From assembly GCA_003427395.1 (NCBI GenBank), contig BFEA01000353.1, forward strand, positions 159,540 through 189,203: a stretch of DNA of 29,664 bases, given 5' to 3'. Of this stretch, positions 19,720 to 29,328 are shown piece after piece. Under the pieces are notes generated by a model, which was not told the DNA's origin, did not search any database, and worked only from the letters and a program-made list of their open reading frames with translations. Position 1 is the stretch's first letter. Every line of letters begins with the position of its first letter. Origin of the DNA: Chara braunii. Lineage: Eukaryota > Streptophyta > Charophyceae > Charales > Characeae. The translations under genes and the position numbers were made by a program.

Positions 19720-21591
19720 TTCGACATCTTCGAAAATCCCCGAATCTCACCAGAAGAGAGGCCAAACACATAAGGTATTGGTTTTTGTTTTCCCTCCAGC
19801 AATTGTCCGCCTGGATTCAGAGGTGGCGTGGCCATTTCTGTCCTGACGTCTGCAACTCACATAGAGTCCGCCTGACGCACGTCATGGTGCCATCGGAACC
19901 GTGCGCATAGAAAGGCAAATACGTGAAAAGTTGTAAACATAAATGGACGGTTTCCTGCCGTGAGCTACGACCGTGGTCAGGTTCGTTTTTATCATCATGT
20001 CGTGTCCATGATCCTTGGAGTGCCGATGTGAGGAATGGTTTTTTTTTTCTGATCCATTCCATCCATTATAAGACAAAGGTATTCCGTGGGGTTCAAAATG
20101 GAATGAAGTTTCCAGTCAGCGTAATCCGCACGGTGAGCGACCTGATCTAGTTGGTGTTTACGGTGCTTTTCGTCGAACTCGTTTCGGTCACGAAGGCGAA
20201 GGGCGTTATCTCTGGCCTGTCTAAGACGGACGCATTCCCCACACTTTGTGAACGAGTTGGACTTGGCAACGTCGGCATGCCACAAGTACTTCCTCCACAT
20301 GGAGTAAAGGACTTGCTCCGAAACGACGGTCTGACCCGCCGCTTCTAAGTCCGCCTTGATGGACTCGTATACAAGGAGTTTCGTGAAATAAGCAGGGAGC
20401 CTAACTTTAGATCTTTGTAAGGTCCCCCTCACAACCATTTCGTTAGGCATTCGCATCTCCATGTTTTTCCACGAACGTTGTCACACGAGCCAGCATGCTC
20501 ACATACTCCGGTCTCAGGTTCAACAATCCCCATCGACCATGTCGTCCATGGACGACCCCGTCTGACTTGCACTTGCTATAACGACGAAATGTGTTTCAAC
20601 ATATCCCTGTTATTTTACACCAAACGGCAATGCACACACAGCGTTTGCACTGCACTGGTTGGACTCTTTCCAGACCACCGTCGAGGATAGTGAAATGTTC
20701 AAGGTTTTGCATCCACCACTCGATCCTCCTTTCGAGGGACATTTCGTAATAAGCTTCGCGCACCGGTTTGATATCGTCAATGATCAAGACCCGAAGACAC
20801 TTGTTCTTACAACATTTGTGCATCGGGACGAGCGCAATGTTAGTTTCATTCAATCGACTTTTGGCCCTCTTCAAATGTTCTGACCTTCTAACCGGCCTAT
20901 TTTTCCGATTATATCTTCTCCTTTCTCCAAGCAGGGGATGAGACAAAACCTGAAGGACTACTTCGAGAGTTCCAGGGTGACTTCTTGTTGGGGACCTATG
21001 CGCTGCATCTATGAATTCTGATCTATCCGTAAGAGCGGTCCTCGGCAAATCAGATTAGGAGGACTCCGATGAACTGTAGAAATCATTGTCTACAAAACCA
21101 ATCTGCCAATTTCCTATTGCACCCATGTCTGTCATCGACGGAGAGTCAATTTTCCCGGCTTCACATGCAATTCTCTTACCTGTCTCGGCACTTTCACACG
21201 CACGTTCCGTTGCATGTTCGCTATCAGACCCGTTTCTATCAGATGCACCGCACTGTTCCCGATCACATACATTTCTATCAGGCGTCCCGCAGAAGTCTGT
21301 ATCCACGAACGAACGATTATAGTCAAATGCTAGGGGTTGGGTAACTTCAATGCTTTCACACAGTCTACCCGCTGTCCACGCGAGATCTGATCCAGTCGTT
21401 TCGGACACACCACAAAAATCTGTGTCCACGAACATCCATCCACCGGGAAACGTCTCCACATCCCGAACACCCTCACTATCGGGGATTATCGCTATAGATA
21501 AGCGCTGACCATCGGGAACGTCGGTAAAGCGAACAAAACGACGCCGAGTGGACGTCGTAGAAGAGCCCGAATGATTCGTCGGGGTCAACAT
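18541..21591 (-). pseudogene. Decayed transposase-like gene (G-H-T-H-x-x-I-D family, DUF7869 type)
   Basis: Order on the minus strand is as follows. An acidic N-terminal part has three copies of F-V-D-T-D-F-C-like sequence (within 21480 to 21060), then a TAA at 21055. In the same frame follow H-K-C-C-K-N-K-C and a Trp-rich helix-like stretch (21048 to 20596), then a TGA. After a frameshift come F-T-K-C-G-E-C and M-D-G-M-D-Q-K-K (20462 to 19995). Two more shifts lead to L-T-T-V-V-A-H-G-R-K, W-P-R-H-L then TGA, and Q-A-D-N-x-x-R-E-N-K-N. The last frame (19719 to 18541) is open for 392 codons with G-H-T-H-T-N-I-D-A-T-F-S-V-F and a C-terminal P-F-W-V-G-R-A segment that looks like a small SH3-type domain. 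The motif order matches, from memory, large eukaryotic proteins annotated DUF7869 and often repeated in genomes. A transposase-like role is inference. Start 21591 is preferred over 21645 because 21614 to 21637 is a dyad repeat. Confidence 0.65.
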
Positions 21592-21613
21592 CGACAACTC
21601 CCTTTTCGAACCG

Positions 21614-21993
21614 CAAGTGCGAGTTAATTCGGTCTTATCCACCAAGCAACAAGAAATTTAGGGGCGTGGTTGGCTNAAGTGCGAATAAATTCGCACTTCA
21701 AACAAGCATTTCAATTTCGCCGCGCAAAAGAAATTACCTTCGTGGTTGGTTCAGTAGCGAGTTAATTCGTAAATAGAAATGAACTTCTTTATTTTTGGGT
21801 CGAGAAGAGACGCAACTTTACTGCTCGAGCGCTTCGATTTCGAGACTGAGAGTACAAGTGCGAGTTAATTCTGACTTATCAACTATACAATAACAAATTT
21901 AAGGGGCTGGTTGGTTCAAGAGCGAATGAATTCGCATTTGAAACGAGCATTTCCATTACGAGCATTTCCATTCAAGAGTGAATGAATTCGCAC
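21614..21993. repeat. Six dyad repeats upstream of the transposase-like gene
   Basis: Copies lie at about 21614, 21677, 21753, 21855, 21917 and 21973. The 21677 copy is a perfect palindrome: AAGTGCGAAT, two bases, ATTCGCACTT. Two larger units of about 240 bp are visible (21614 to 21715 and 21855 to 21955), sharing AATTTAAGGGGCTGGTTGG and the order of two dyads each. The flanks differ from those at 9 to 14 kb although the dyad is the same. An ambiguous base is at 21676. Confidence 0.85.
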
Positions 21994-21999
21994 CGATGG

Positions 22000-22220
22000 A
22001 GATACATGGCGCGCCGATGGAGAGATTTGGTGCAGCGATGACCAAGATTAGTTAGTGCACAACATCATTTCATGCCTGCCTGACTAATGTTGATCTACGG
22101 ATAAGTTCATTGGTCAAAGTGACATCCATAGCGTTAAACCTTCGTTAAGCATACCTGTCACTTGATTCGTGCAATTCCACAATGATGGCCGCTACACCGG
22201 CAGCGGACTGAAACAACAAT
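22000..22220. other. Spacer with no recognised feature
   Basis: Apart from a short run-in of GATGGAGA-type sequence at 21993 to 22035, which foreshadows the minisatellite, I see nothing to annotate. Confidence 0.4.
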
Positions 22221-22224
22221 ACAA

Positions 22225-22960
22225 TTGGGATGGCGGGGTCGTGAAGGAGCGATGCAGATAGATGACGCAGTGATGGAGGTTGCCTGGTGGTCGAGAGAGG
22301 TCGTGCAGAGATGGAGTGAAATGGAGAGTTATCACTCAGCGATGGAGAGAGATCGCGAGGCGATGGAGAGAGATCGCGCAGGAGCGATGAAGAGAAATTG
22401 TGCAGCGATAATGAAGAGATCGCGAAGGTGTGATGGAGAGAGATGGTGCAACGACGGAGAGAGTCTGCGATTAGCGATGGAGAGAGATGGCGCGACGACG
22501 GAGAAGAGTTCGCGCAGGTGGCGTAGTGATGGACAGAGTCCGTGTTGGAGACAGATGGCGCAACGATGGAAAGAGATGGTGCGGCTATGGAGATAAATGG
22601 CGCAGCGATGGACAGAGATGGCGCAGCGATGGAGACAGATGGCGCAGCAGATGGCCCAACGAATCAGCCATGGAGAGGGATGGTGCACCGATGAAGAGAG
22701 ATGGCGCAGCGCTGCGATGGGATCGATAGCGATGGCCAGGGCTTCGATAGCGATGGCCAGCGCTGAGATAACATCGATAGTGATGGCCGACGCTGCGGTG
22801 GAGAGCGATGGCGCACAGATGGAGAGAGATGGCGTAACGATGAGGAAGATGGCGCTGCGATGAAACTAGTTACAATGGCCAGCGCTGCGATAACAGCGAT
22901 AGTGATGGTCAGCGCAGCGATGGGAGTGATAGCGATTGTCGGCGCTGCGATGGTCAGGCG
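22225..22960. repeat. Minisatellite, period about 21 bp (GCGATGGAGAGAGATGGCGCA)
   Basis: Units such as ATGGCGCAGCGATGGACAGAG and ATGGCGCAGCGATGGAGACAG follow each other with a 21-bp period (clearest at 22588 to 22640). A second variant type, CGATAGCGATGGCCAGCGCT, takes over from about 22725. Because 21 is a multiple of three, long plus-strand frames (Met/Glu/Arg/Trp/Asp) stay open across it. These are artefacts, as no non-repetitive coding sequence adjoins them. Confidence 0.9.
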
Positions 22961-23480
22961 AGCGCGACGGTTGCGATGGGGGGTATGGCTTTGCGCCGCG
23001 ACGACAATGAGCTAAGCGCATCGATGGCGATGGTGCTTGGCGAGCGTTGGAATGGATTGCGGACCTTGCATATCCCACGCCGTTGACATTTGCAAAATGT
23101 CCCAATGACAGCGAGACCGGAAGTTATAGATTTCTGGTGTTGACCTCGGCGCACAACGAATTGCCGCGCCTCGGCGCGCAATGAATCGTCGCCTGGCCTC
23201 GCCACGCAACGAACCGCCTCGCCGGATTCCTGCACCTGACCCCGGGGGGATAACGAAGATCCACTTCCTACGTCGGATCATGCTGATCGACAATCGAGAC
23301 TAGAACAACGAAAATGACCTTGCCTGACCCTTATTTTCGGAAACTGACATATCAATGCACGTCGGAGTTGATGGAGATTTTGGGGCCTCTGGCATGTCAG
23401 TGGCTCCGTTAATCTGCGCCGTTGAAAATTGTTGATCGACGGCCGACAATTTCCGGTTACCCGTTTATAAGCCCTGGCGT
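22961..23480. other. Mixed spacer with short CGCAACGAA-type repeats
   Basis: Between 23140 and 23225 the motif CTCGGCGCGCAA(C/T)GAA(T/C)CG recurs three times. The remainder shows no gene or clear regulatory element. Confidence 0.4.
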
Positions 23481-23564
23481 CTTATGGGCCCAGACGTGCG
23501 ATGTGCGATATGTGAATCGATACGGCCCCACCTTGATCCCGACGCGAGGCCTGCTGCAGGAAAG

Positions 23565-23573
23565 TATAAAAGG
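23565..23573 (+). promoter_or_regulatory. Possible TATA box (TATAAAAGG)
   Basis: This is a good match to a plant-type TATA box with GC-rich surroundings, followed 30 to 35 bases later by a CT-rich stretch that could hold a transcription start. No gene start immediately follows; the next supported plus-strand gene begins at 25472, so the link is weak. Confidence 0.3.
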
Positions 23574-23639
23574 CGTTGCCGCCCTCGTGTTATCCCTTTT
23601 GTTGTCGCTCCACAGGTCAAGTCGCGTTATCGCTTCTGC

Positions 23640-24155
23640 GCACGTTTTGATGTTTTGTCTTCACCCGCCACCTCCTTCCGCCATAACCCGTTCGCTCTTC
23701 GTTGCTCGATTCGCTCCTTCCGCCACTTCCTTCCGCCAACGCCGCAGTTGCCGCATTGTGTTCGGTTCGCTCTCCGTAGCTCGCTCTTCGTGGCTGGATT
23801 TCCATTCGCCATAGCCGGTTCGCTCTTCGTAGCTCGATATCCCTCCATCATAGCTGGTTTGGTCGTCGTACATCCATATCCGTCCGACGTTGGTCGCTCG
23901 CGCAACGCACGACGAAGGTGAGATGCCGTAATTTCAGTTGTCCTATTCTGTGTCCGATGTCCGAACAGATTCTCAGATGCCCTGTCTCTACTTGCACGAT
24001 ATAACGCCGCAGTTGCCGCATGTTGAACCCCAAATCAATTCCCGGTTTTGTTGTTTCGCCACCACACATATTCTGATATGTTTTATTCACCCTCCTCCTC
24101 CGTCCGCCATAGTCGATCCGCGTTTCGTAGCTCGATTATCTTTCGCCATACCCAT
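23640..24155. repeat. Degenerate GTTCGCTCTTCGTAGCTCGA repeats
   Basis: The unit GTTCGCTCTTCGTAGCTCGA with a CCGCCATA or CGCCATAGCC neighbour occurs at about 23689, 23758, 23818 and, more diverged, 24112. TTTTGT-TTCACCC-CC-CCTCCTTCCGCCATA at about 23650 and TTTTATTCACCCTCCTCCTC at 24078 are further matching parts. Open frames across the block on both strands look like by-products. Confidence 0.6.
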
Positions 24156-24164
24156 GATATCGTT

Positions 24165-24173
24165 TATATAAAG
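24165..24173 (+). promoter_or_regulatory. Possible second TATA box (TATATAAAG)
   Basis: A second TATA-like element is followed by a pyrimidine-rich segment and lies about 600 bp after the first. It comes at the end of a degenerate repeated module, so the two TATA elements may be copies of one ancestral promoter. Confidence 0.3.
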
Positions 24174-24252
24174 CTGCTCGACTCCCTTCGCAACTTATAG
24201 TCGTCACTGCGCATGGACCAGCATGATGAACCCCGAATCAATACCCGTGTTT

Positions 24253-25257
24253 TGTTGAACACCGAATCAATTTCCAATTTTCGCTCACTTGTCCCTTGTG
24301 AGGTCACCGACCTGACATATATATATGTACTCGTTACTGCCGCTCCTAGAAGACCGAATCAATTCGCAGTTTAATTCATCCATCCCAGCGAGGTCGGAAC
24401 TGATCCACAACTGCGAGTCAGTTCGCCGTTGGCGGCCAACACTGCAGGAGGAGTCACAACTACGAGCTAATTCGCAGTTTCCCCAAGATTAGACGCCTTT
24501 TTCTTTAAAGTCAGTTCTTTGTTTCCACAACTGCGAGTCAGTTCGCACTTTATGACCAACACTGCTGGAGGAGTTGTTGCCCTCCGCGGCCTCACCTCGG
24601 AGATAGTTCGCACTTTTAGACACCCATGTCTTGCGTCTTTCAGGTCCTCATTTCCACAACTCCGAGTTTGTTCGCACTTTCCCCGCGACAAGCCGCCTTC
24701 TTCTTGAACGTGACTTTCACGTTTTCATAACTGCGGGTTGCAATTGTTGCCTTGTCTCCAGAACTGCGAGTTAGTTCGCACTTGTCGATACCCTTCCCAC
24801 TTGTTGCAAAGGTCTTCATTCCCAGAACTCCGAGTTAGTTCGCACTTTGCCGAGCATAAACCGCCTCTTCCTCGTTTCGAGGACAGCGAGTCGTTTCGCA
24901 CTCTTTCTGAATTCCTAAGGTCTTCATTCCCAGAACTCCGAGGTTAGTTCGCACTTTACCGAACATAAACCGCCTATTCCTCATGTCGAGGACAGCGAGA
25001 CGGTTCGCACTCTGCCAGAGGAGTGTTGTCTTTCCTCTCCTTTACTCGATTCTTGTGACTTCATTTGCGTTTCAAACACTAATCTCATGCGTCGTTTTGT
25101 CTTGTCCCCAGAACTGCGAGTTGGTTCCCGCTTGTCGATACCCATGCGGTACTTGTTGTAGACGACTTCGTTCCCAGAACTCCGAGTTAGTTCGCACTTT
25201 CCTGAAGATAAACCACATCTTCCTCGTTTTTGGGACAGCGAGTTCGTTCGCACTCTT
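24253..25257. repeat. Dense array of about fourteen dyad repeats upstream of the ParB-like gene
   Basis: Copies of the 16-bp dyad (consensus TGCGARTNARYTCGCA) occur at about 24253, 24352, 24408, 24459, 24527, 24600 (half), 24657, 24762, 24825, 24886, 24933, 24994, 25112, 25179 and 25234. Most have the form AACTSCGAGTTAGTTCGCA followed by CTTT. They sit in several alternating contexts (after CCCAGA, CCACA or GGACA), with spacings of roughly 50 to 120 bp. A longer unit with TAAACCGCC(T/A)CTTCCTCGT between two dyads recurs three times. Confidence 0.9.
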
Positions 25258-25375
25258 TCCGAGGAGCTGTTGTCTTCCCTCCGTACTCACTCTGCCAGAG
25301 CAGTGTTGTCTTTCCTCTCCTTTCCCCAATCGTTGTGACTTCGTGTGCATTTCAAACACCCGTCTCTTACATCGC
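25008..25375. repeat. Direct repeat with 280-bp offset in front of the ParB-like gene
   Basis: CACTCTGCCAGAG-AGTGTTG, TCTTTCCTCTCCTTT and TTGTGACTTC-T-TGC-TTTCAAACAC occur in the same order at 25008 to 25094 and 25288 to 25374. Copy 2 ends less than 100 bases before the start codon of the next gene, so this sequence may be part of its 5' region. Confidence 0.8.
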
Positions 25376-26900
25376 ACTTCGGTTTTTTAGTGTTAGGAAA
25401 ACCTCATGGCTTTCCTCCCGGTCATCCGATTTGGTCTGCTGTTGGCGTATTAGTCTACGGGTGGAAGTGAAATGGCGTCCGCGAAGAACACATCCACAAG
25501 CGCTGGGCCGTCTGCCTCCGGGGAGGGACGACCCCTTCAGCAATCTACTCCTTCGTATTTCCATGCAAGGGATGCACAATGGTTTTTGGACTTCGTTGTT
25601 CAGGGGAACGTTGTTGGGCCAACTGTTTTCGTGCGACCCACTTGCGTTCCGAATGCTGAGGGAGCGGACGACGTTATTCCTCTCGATACCATCGTCTCGT
25701 ACGGCAAGACTTCTGGAGGTTTGCTCAAGCTGCACACTAACGTCTTGTACGACGAGTGCAGACTGCCTTACAGAGGTGTTAAGGGTGTGATGGTGGCCAT
25801 CAAGACTTTCGCGGGATACGGGTCAAACATGCCGCTGTGCCGTCACTTCATAGTGCTTTACGATGGCTACAGCAAGCGTCTCCCACCGCCAGTGGAGTAC
25901 CTCAATCTCACGCTGAAGGTGTCGAAAAACGTTCGGTTCTTCCGCAAGGATATGTTTTTCGGCTTCTGCCAACCGATGAAGGGTCGTTCGGCTTGGCTCA
26001 AGAGACCCCTGAGACGCCAGTGGGGCACGGGAGTGCGGTTCGCGGCACTAGGGGTCAGGGCAAGGGGCACGCGAGCAGCATTCAGATGCAGGCCGGCCTG
26101 GATGCTCCTGGGAACACGTCTGGCTTGCATTCTCCACATGTTGGGACTGTACTCCGAAAACCCTCAAGGTCGTCTACCAGGGTGACACGTATTCGATTCG
26201 AGATGAGACGAGAAGAGAATCCGGCGTATCGGGGCGAGAGGTTGGAGGGCATGAGGCTGAAGGGATATGCGCTGTCCGCGACAGCTCTGGCAGGGAGCCG
26301 ACTTCTTCGGAGAAGAAGCGCGAGCGACAGAGGATGGTGCGAGAGGAGGTGGCGGAAGAAATCCGCCGCATGAAGAGGATGAGAGGACATTCGGAGCCGA
26401 TGATGGGCGGGGATGGAGGTGACGTCGGAGAACGTGCCTCGGGAAAGAGGACGCTTGGGATGCGTGGCGGACAAGAACAAGGAGTCGAAAAGAGGTTGTC
26501 GAAGGAAGAGGATGCAACGGCAAGTAAGAAAGCGAGGAGGCCCGGTGGTTTGACCATCCGCAATGGGCAAGCTATGGGTGGAGGAGATTCGGCTCATCCG
26601 GGCGCTGCCGCCGCGAAAGAACCTTCAGAGAAATCCAAAAGGAAACTGGCAGCTGAAGAAGGCAATGGCCAGAAGAAACCTCGGAGGAGGAAGACTGCTG
26701 AGGGGGCGAGCGGTGGCGAACGGGCTGTCGATAGGCAGTTCGACGAAGCGGCAACGTTCTAGCTCGAATACGAGCGGAACGATGACGGTGAGATCGTGGA
26801 GAAGGAGTTCCCCGTTCAACTGCTCATCGACCCCAAGAAGGTCTGCGACATCCCGCCGTGGGAATAATATTACAACCACCGCAGTCTCACTCGCGATGGT

Positions 26901-27299
26901 GTGGAGGACATCAAGGGTGCGATGCTAAGGCAGTTCCACGAGGAAAAGGGGAAGATCTGGATAAAGAACCCTTTGGTTCTGGCACCCATCTACAAGCCGG
27001 TGACGCAGAAGTCGGAGAGAGCTGAGAGGGTTCACAAAGATGTCTTCAAGCCAGAGGACAAGGACAAATACTTCTATTACCCTGTAAACGGGCAACACAC
27101 CGTGGCTGCTGTGAAGGAGTTGGCCGGTGAACAAATATTAGAATTCTGGAAGATGCACTCGTGGCCGGCGAGAGTAGTCTGGTTCTCCGACGAAGACTTC
27201 AGGGGGTATTTGCAGGTCAGTCTCACGGAGAACACAAGACACAAGATGTCTAAGCAGCGTGCGCAGAAGGCCGCGTTCGAGGACATGCGGGAGGCATAG
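26901..27299 (+). CDS. Open segment carrying the ParB-like core
   Basis: This segment of 132 codons is open and highly coding-like: K-N-P-L-V-L-A-P-I-Y-K-P, V-N-G-Q-H-T-V-A-A-V, W-P-A-R-V-V-W-F-S-D-E-D-F. The Q-H-T triad stands where ParB proteins have E-H-R or Q-H-R, so the usual Arg is replaced by Thr. It ends at TAG 27297, where the reading simply continues afterwards. It should not be read as a separate gene. Confidence 0.5.
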   Translation: MEDIKGAMLRQFHEEKGKIWIKNPLVLAPIYKPVTQKSERAERVHKDVFKPEDKDKYFYYPVNGQHTVAAVKELAGEQILEFWKMHSWPARVVWFSDEDFRGYLQVSLTENTRHKMSKQRAQKAAFEDMREA

Positions 27300-28091
27300 G
27301 AGAATGAAGGAAGGCCGGTGGCCATTCAAGGGACCCCTTCCGGCAAGGAGGCTGAAAAACAAGCGTTTTTCGAGTTCCAAAAGCTGCTTTTGGAAAAGAG
27401 TCCGAACGGGGCACACTGGACGATGGCAAGCAAAGCGGCAACGCGCGCCGACAAGGAGCATGTCGCTGCCATTGGCAATGCGTTGAGGCAGTGGATGCCG
27501 CTCGTGACGGTCGGTGATGACGTTTTCCGCAAAGGCATAGAGTTCTACGACAAATGGGCCAATGGAAAGTTGTTGGGCGGAGACGGGAAGACGCCCTTGT
27601 CGAAGCCGGGCAAATACATGCCAGACAAATCTTCGGGTCTTCAAGCGATTCCAGAAATGGGCTCGAAAGGAGCGGCAGGTGAAACAAAGCTGGGGNGGTT
27701 TGTCCGGGTTCCGTCGCCTCCGACCAAAAAGAAAACGCAAGCGGACGACAAGTTCTTCGTCGTCGTGAAAGAGTTAGACATGTTCTGTTGGCAGTGTCTC
27801 GCCGACATGACGGATGCTGAAAAACTGTCGATCGTCGATAACATTCTCGCACTTAGGGGAGTGTTCGTGCAATCGGCGGGCAGGCATCTGAAACGTCAAC
27901 ATAAGCCTGGAATTAAAGACATGGTCGCGACGAGGAAAGTGGACCGCATGATGGTCCGCATGTTTCACTACATCTTGTTCCTTGAAACGGAGGAGGACGC
28001 AGAGGTTTGGCACTACGGGAGCCCTTTTTTCGGGACCGAGGGGGCTTTTGGCGGAGTTCTGGCCACAGGGCCTCACGAAACAGGTGTGGGT
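27300..28091 (+). CDS. Open middle segment of the same gene, unknown domain
   Basis: About 260 codons in the same frame as the ParB-like core follow the TAG. They include F-F-E-F-Q-K-L-L-L-E-K, W-M-P-L-V-T-V-G-D-D-V-F and F-V-V-V-K-E-L-D-M-F-C-W-Q-C-L. In ParB-methylase fusions the region between the ParB core and the methylase is helical; the Leu and Glu content here agrees, but I recognise no named domain. An ambiguous base is at 27696. Confidence 0.45.
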
Positions 28092-28136
28092 TGAACTACG
28101 AAAGCATTTCCAAGGCGCGGTGGAGTACGTGAACAC

Positions 28137-29190
28137 TTGAAACGTACTCTTCCGCACGAGAAGGAGTCCCTCGACGAAACGAAGAGAATGTACAATGATG
28201 ACAGGTTCCCTAAATCTTTCGAAAAGTCCGTCCATTCTATCTTACGACGGACGGAAGAAGAAGTCCGAGACACGATCAGGGTCAGCGGGCGTGTGAGGCA
28301 CATCAAATGGCACAAACTCAACCGGGTGACCAGCCTTTCTCCTTTCAGTTGCTCGACTTCCCAAGCTCACAGTCGTCTCACTGAGATCCGCGAGATTGTG
28401 CGACATTACGTGTGCAACCTGTACGTCCTCGATTTGTGTGATCCCACACTCCTCTCAGACTGGCGAGAAGACGATTTCGCCTCCTTGCAAGGCGTTCTCC
28501 AAACACTGTCGCCAACGCACTAGGCAGTTGTGGTCTTCTTCCCCTCTCGTTGGGAGCTCAGTTTCTTGAAAGGCATGGCCAGTCTTAGCGTCCATCACGT
28601 CAGGACAGGGAAGTGGGTGCGCCATGCACAAAGGCAGGCCACTGTCCGGGAAGGCAATATGCTGGTTGAGGAGTGTGATCGCCTGTACGTGATTTTCAAT
28701 GGCGAGAACCTGGCAGACAACACAGTCGTAGTCTTCCCGGCCAGTAGCCCGACAAAGGCTCCCCGTGCTCATGGTCCAAGTCCGGCCAAACACGCGGTGG
28801 CGTCCCGCTCGAAAGTTGTCTGTTCGTCGGACCCATCAGGACAGGCTGTGGCGTGTTTCGACGTGGCGGACGAGGACAGGTTCCCTCGTAGCCAGTGGGA
28901 GGACGGCGGCGTAACTAGTGTTCATGGACCTGCTTACGGGGACAGGTAGCAGAACCCGTCCCATCTACTTGGTCTACTCGAAAACTTTTGCAGAGTTGGG
29001 CAAACTGTTTTTTTCTTTTGGAAGGCGCATGCGTCTGTCGTGTGGGAGCTCCTGCGCAACGGTCGGAACGTCGTTGCGTTGGAGGACGAGGTGAAGATTA
29101 TCGATTACCTTAACGCTATGTATCCCCCGAGGCCGCGGTCACCGCGGGCACGACCGCGGCCCATGCGGTCGACCGCGGGCTCGCGGTCAT
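28137..29190 (+). CDS. Methyltransferase-like C-terminal part, interrupted by two TAG codons
   Basis: The frame is open from 28137 to TAG 28521, then to TAG 28947, then to TGA 29188. Between the first two stops lies V-V-V-F-F-P-S-R-W-E-L-S-F-L-K-G, and the last open piece reads N-P-S-H-L-L-G-L-L-E-N-F and L-L-R-N-G-R-N-V-V-A-L-E. The order motif IV, middle, motif I is that of beta-class methyltransferases, and G-R-x-V-V-x-L-E is the best match. The residues needed for S-adenosylmethionine and base binding appear degenerate, so this ancestor may already have lost catalysis. Confidence 0.45.
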
Positions 29191-29218
29191 GACCGCGGCG
29201 GCCGCGGTTGAAAAAGGC
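29126..29218. repeat. CCGCGG palindrome cluster
   Basis: Six CCGCGG hexamers occur within about 90 bases, embedded in larger palindromes such as CGCGGTCATGACCGCG and GCGGTCGACCGC. They overlap the very end of the coding frame (the codons read Pro/Arg-rich) and mark an abrupt GC jump. This could be the terminal repeat of an element or a methylation-prone CpG patch. Confidence 0.8.
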
Positions 29219-29328
29219 GCGCCGCGGGCAAAAGGAGGGGTGTACCCGAGGTCGGGGTCGGGATTCCGGGGGCGCACCCGAGGCCCTACCCCCCCACATT
29301 GAAAAAAAAGAAAAAAATGAAAAAATGG

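Larger units (their letters stand above)
25472..29190 (+). pseudogene. Decayed ParB-like / DNA-methyltransferase-like fusion gene
   Basis: The gene starts at an ATG at 25472 and reads about 165 codons in one frame (I-P-L-D-T-I-V-S-Y-G, L-C-R-H-F-I-V-L-Y-D-G). It shifts near 25970 to a low-complexity Gly/Pro/Ser frame, then near 26170 to a third. The third frame holds a charged coiled-coil-like stretch and a basic K-K-P-R-R-R-K nuclear-signal-like segment. It continues across TAG 26760 and TAA 26865 into Y-Y-P-V-N-G-Q-H-T-V-A-A-V-K-E-L (27075 to 27122), which resembles the V-x-G-x-H-R-x-x-A core of ParB/sulfiredoxin-like N-terminal domains. It crosses TAG 27297. A compensating indel pair lies at about 28060 to 28136. 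TAG 28521 and TAG 28947 follow, with a possible motif-IV-like V-L-D-L-C-D-P before them and N-P-S-H-L-L-G-L-L ... R-N-G-R-N-V-V-A-L-E-D-E after. The last block looks like the end of beta-class N6/N4 DNA methyltransferases. The catalytic D-P-P-Y and D-x-F-x-G-x-G are not preserved. About 1,240 codons in all. Confidence 0.6.

Noticed and set aside
23422-23921. Overlapping plus-strand frames of 130 and 145 codons
   Set aside because: They lie over degenerate GTTCGCTCTTCGTAGCTCGA repeats, are open in two frames at once and have no similarity to each other or to anything recognised.
25472-29190. A reassigned genetic code (TAR read as Gln)
   Set aside because: The gene also has frameshifts, and neighbouring paralogs have clear TGA nonsense changes and shifts, so decay explains the stops without recoding.
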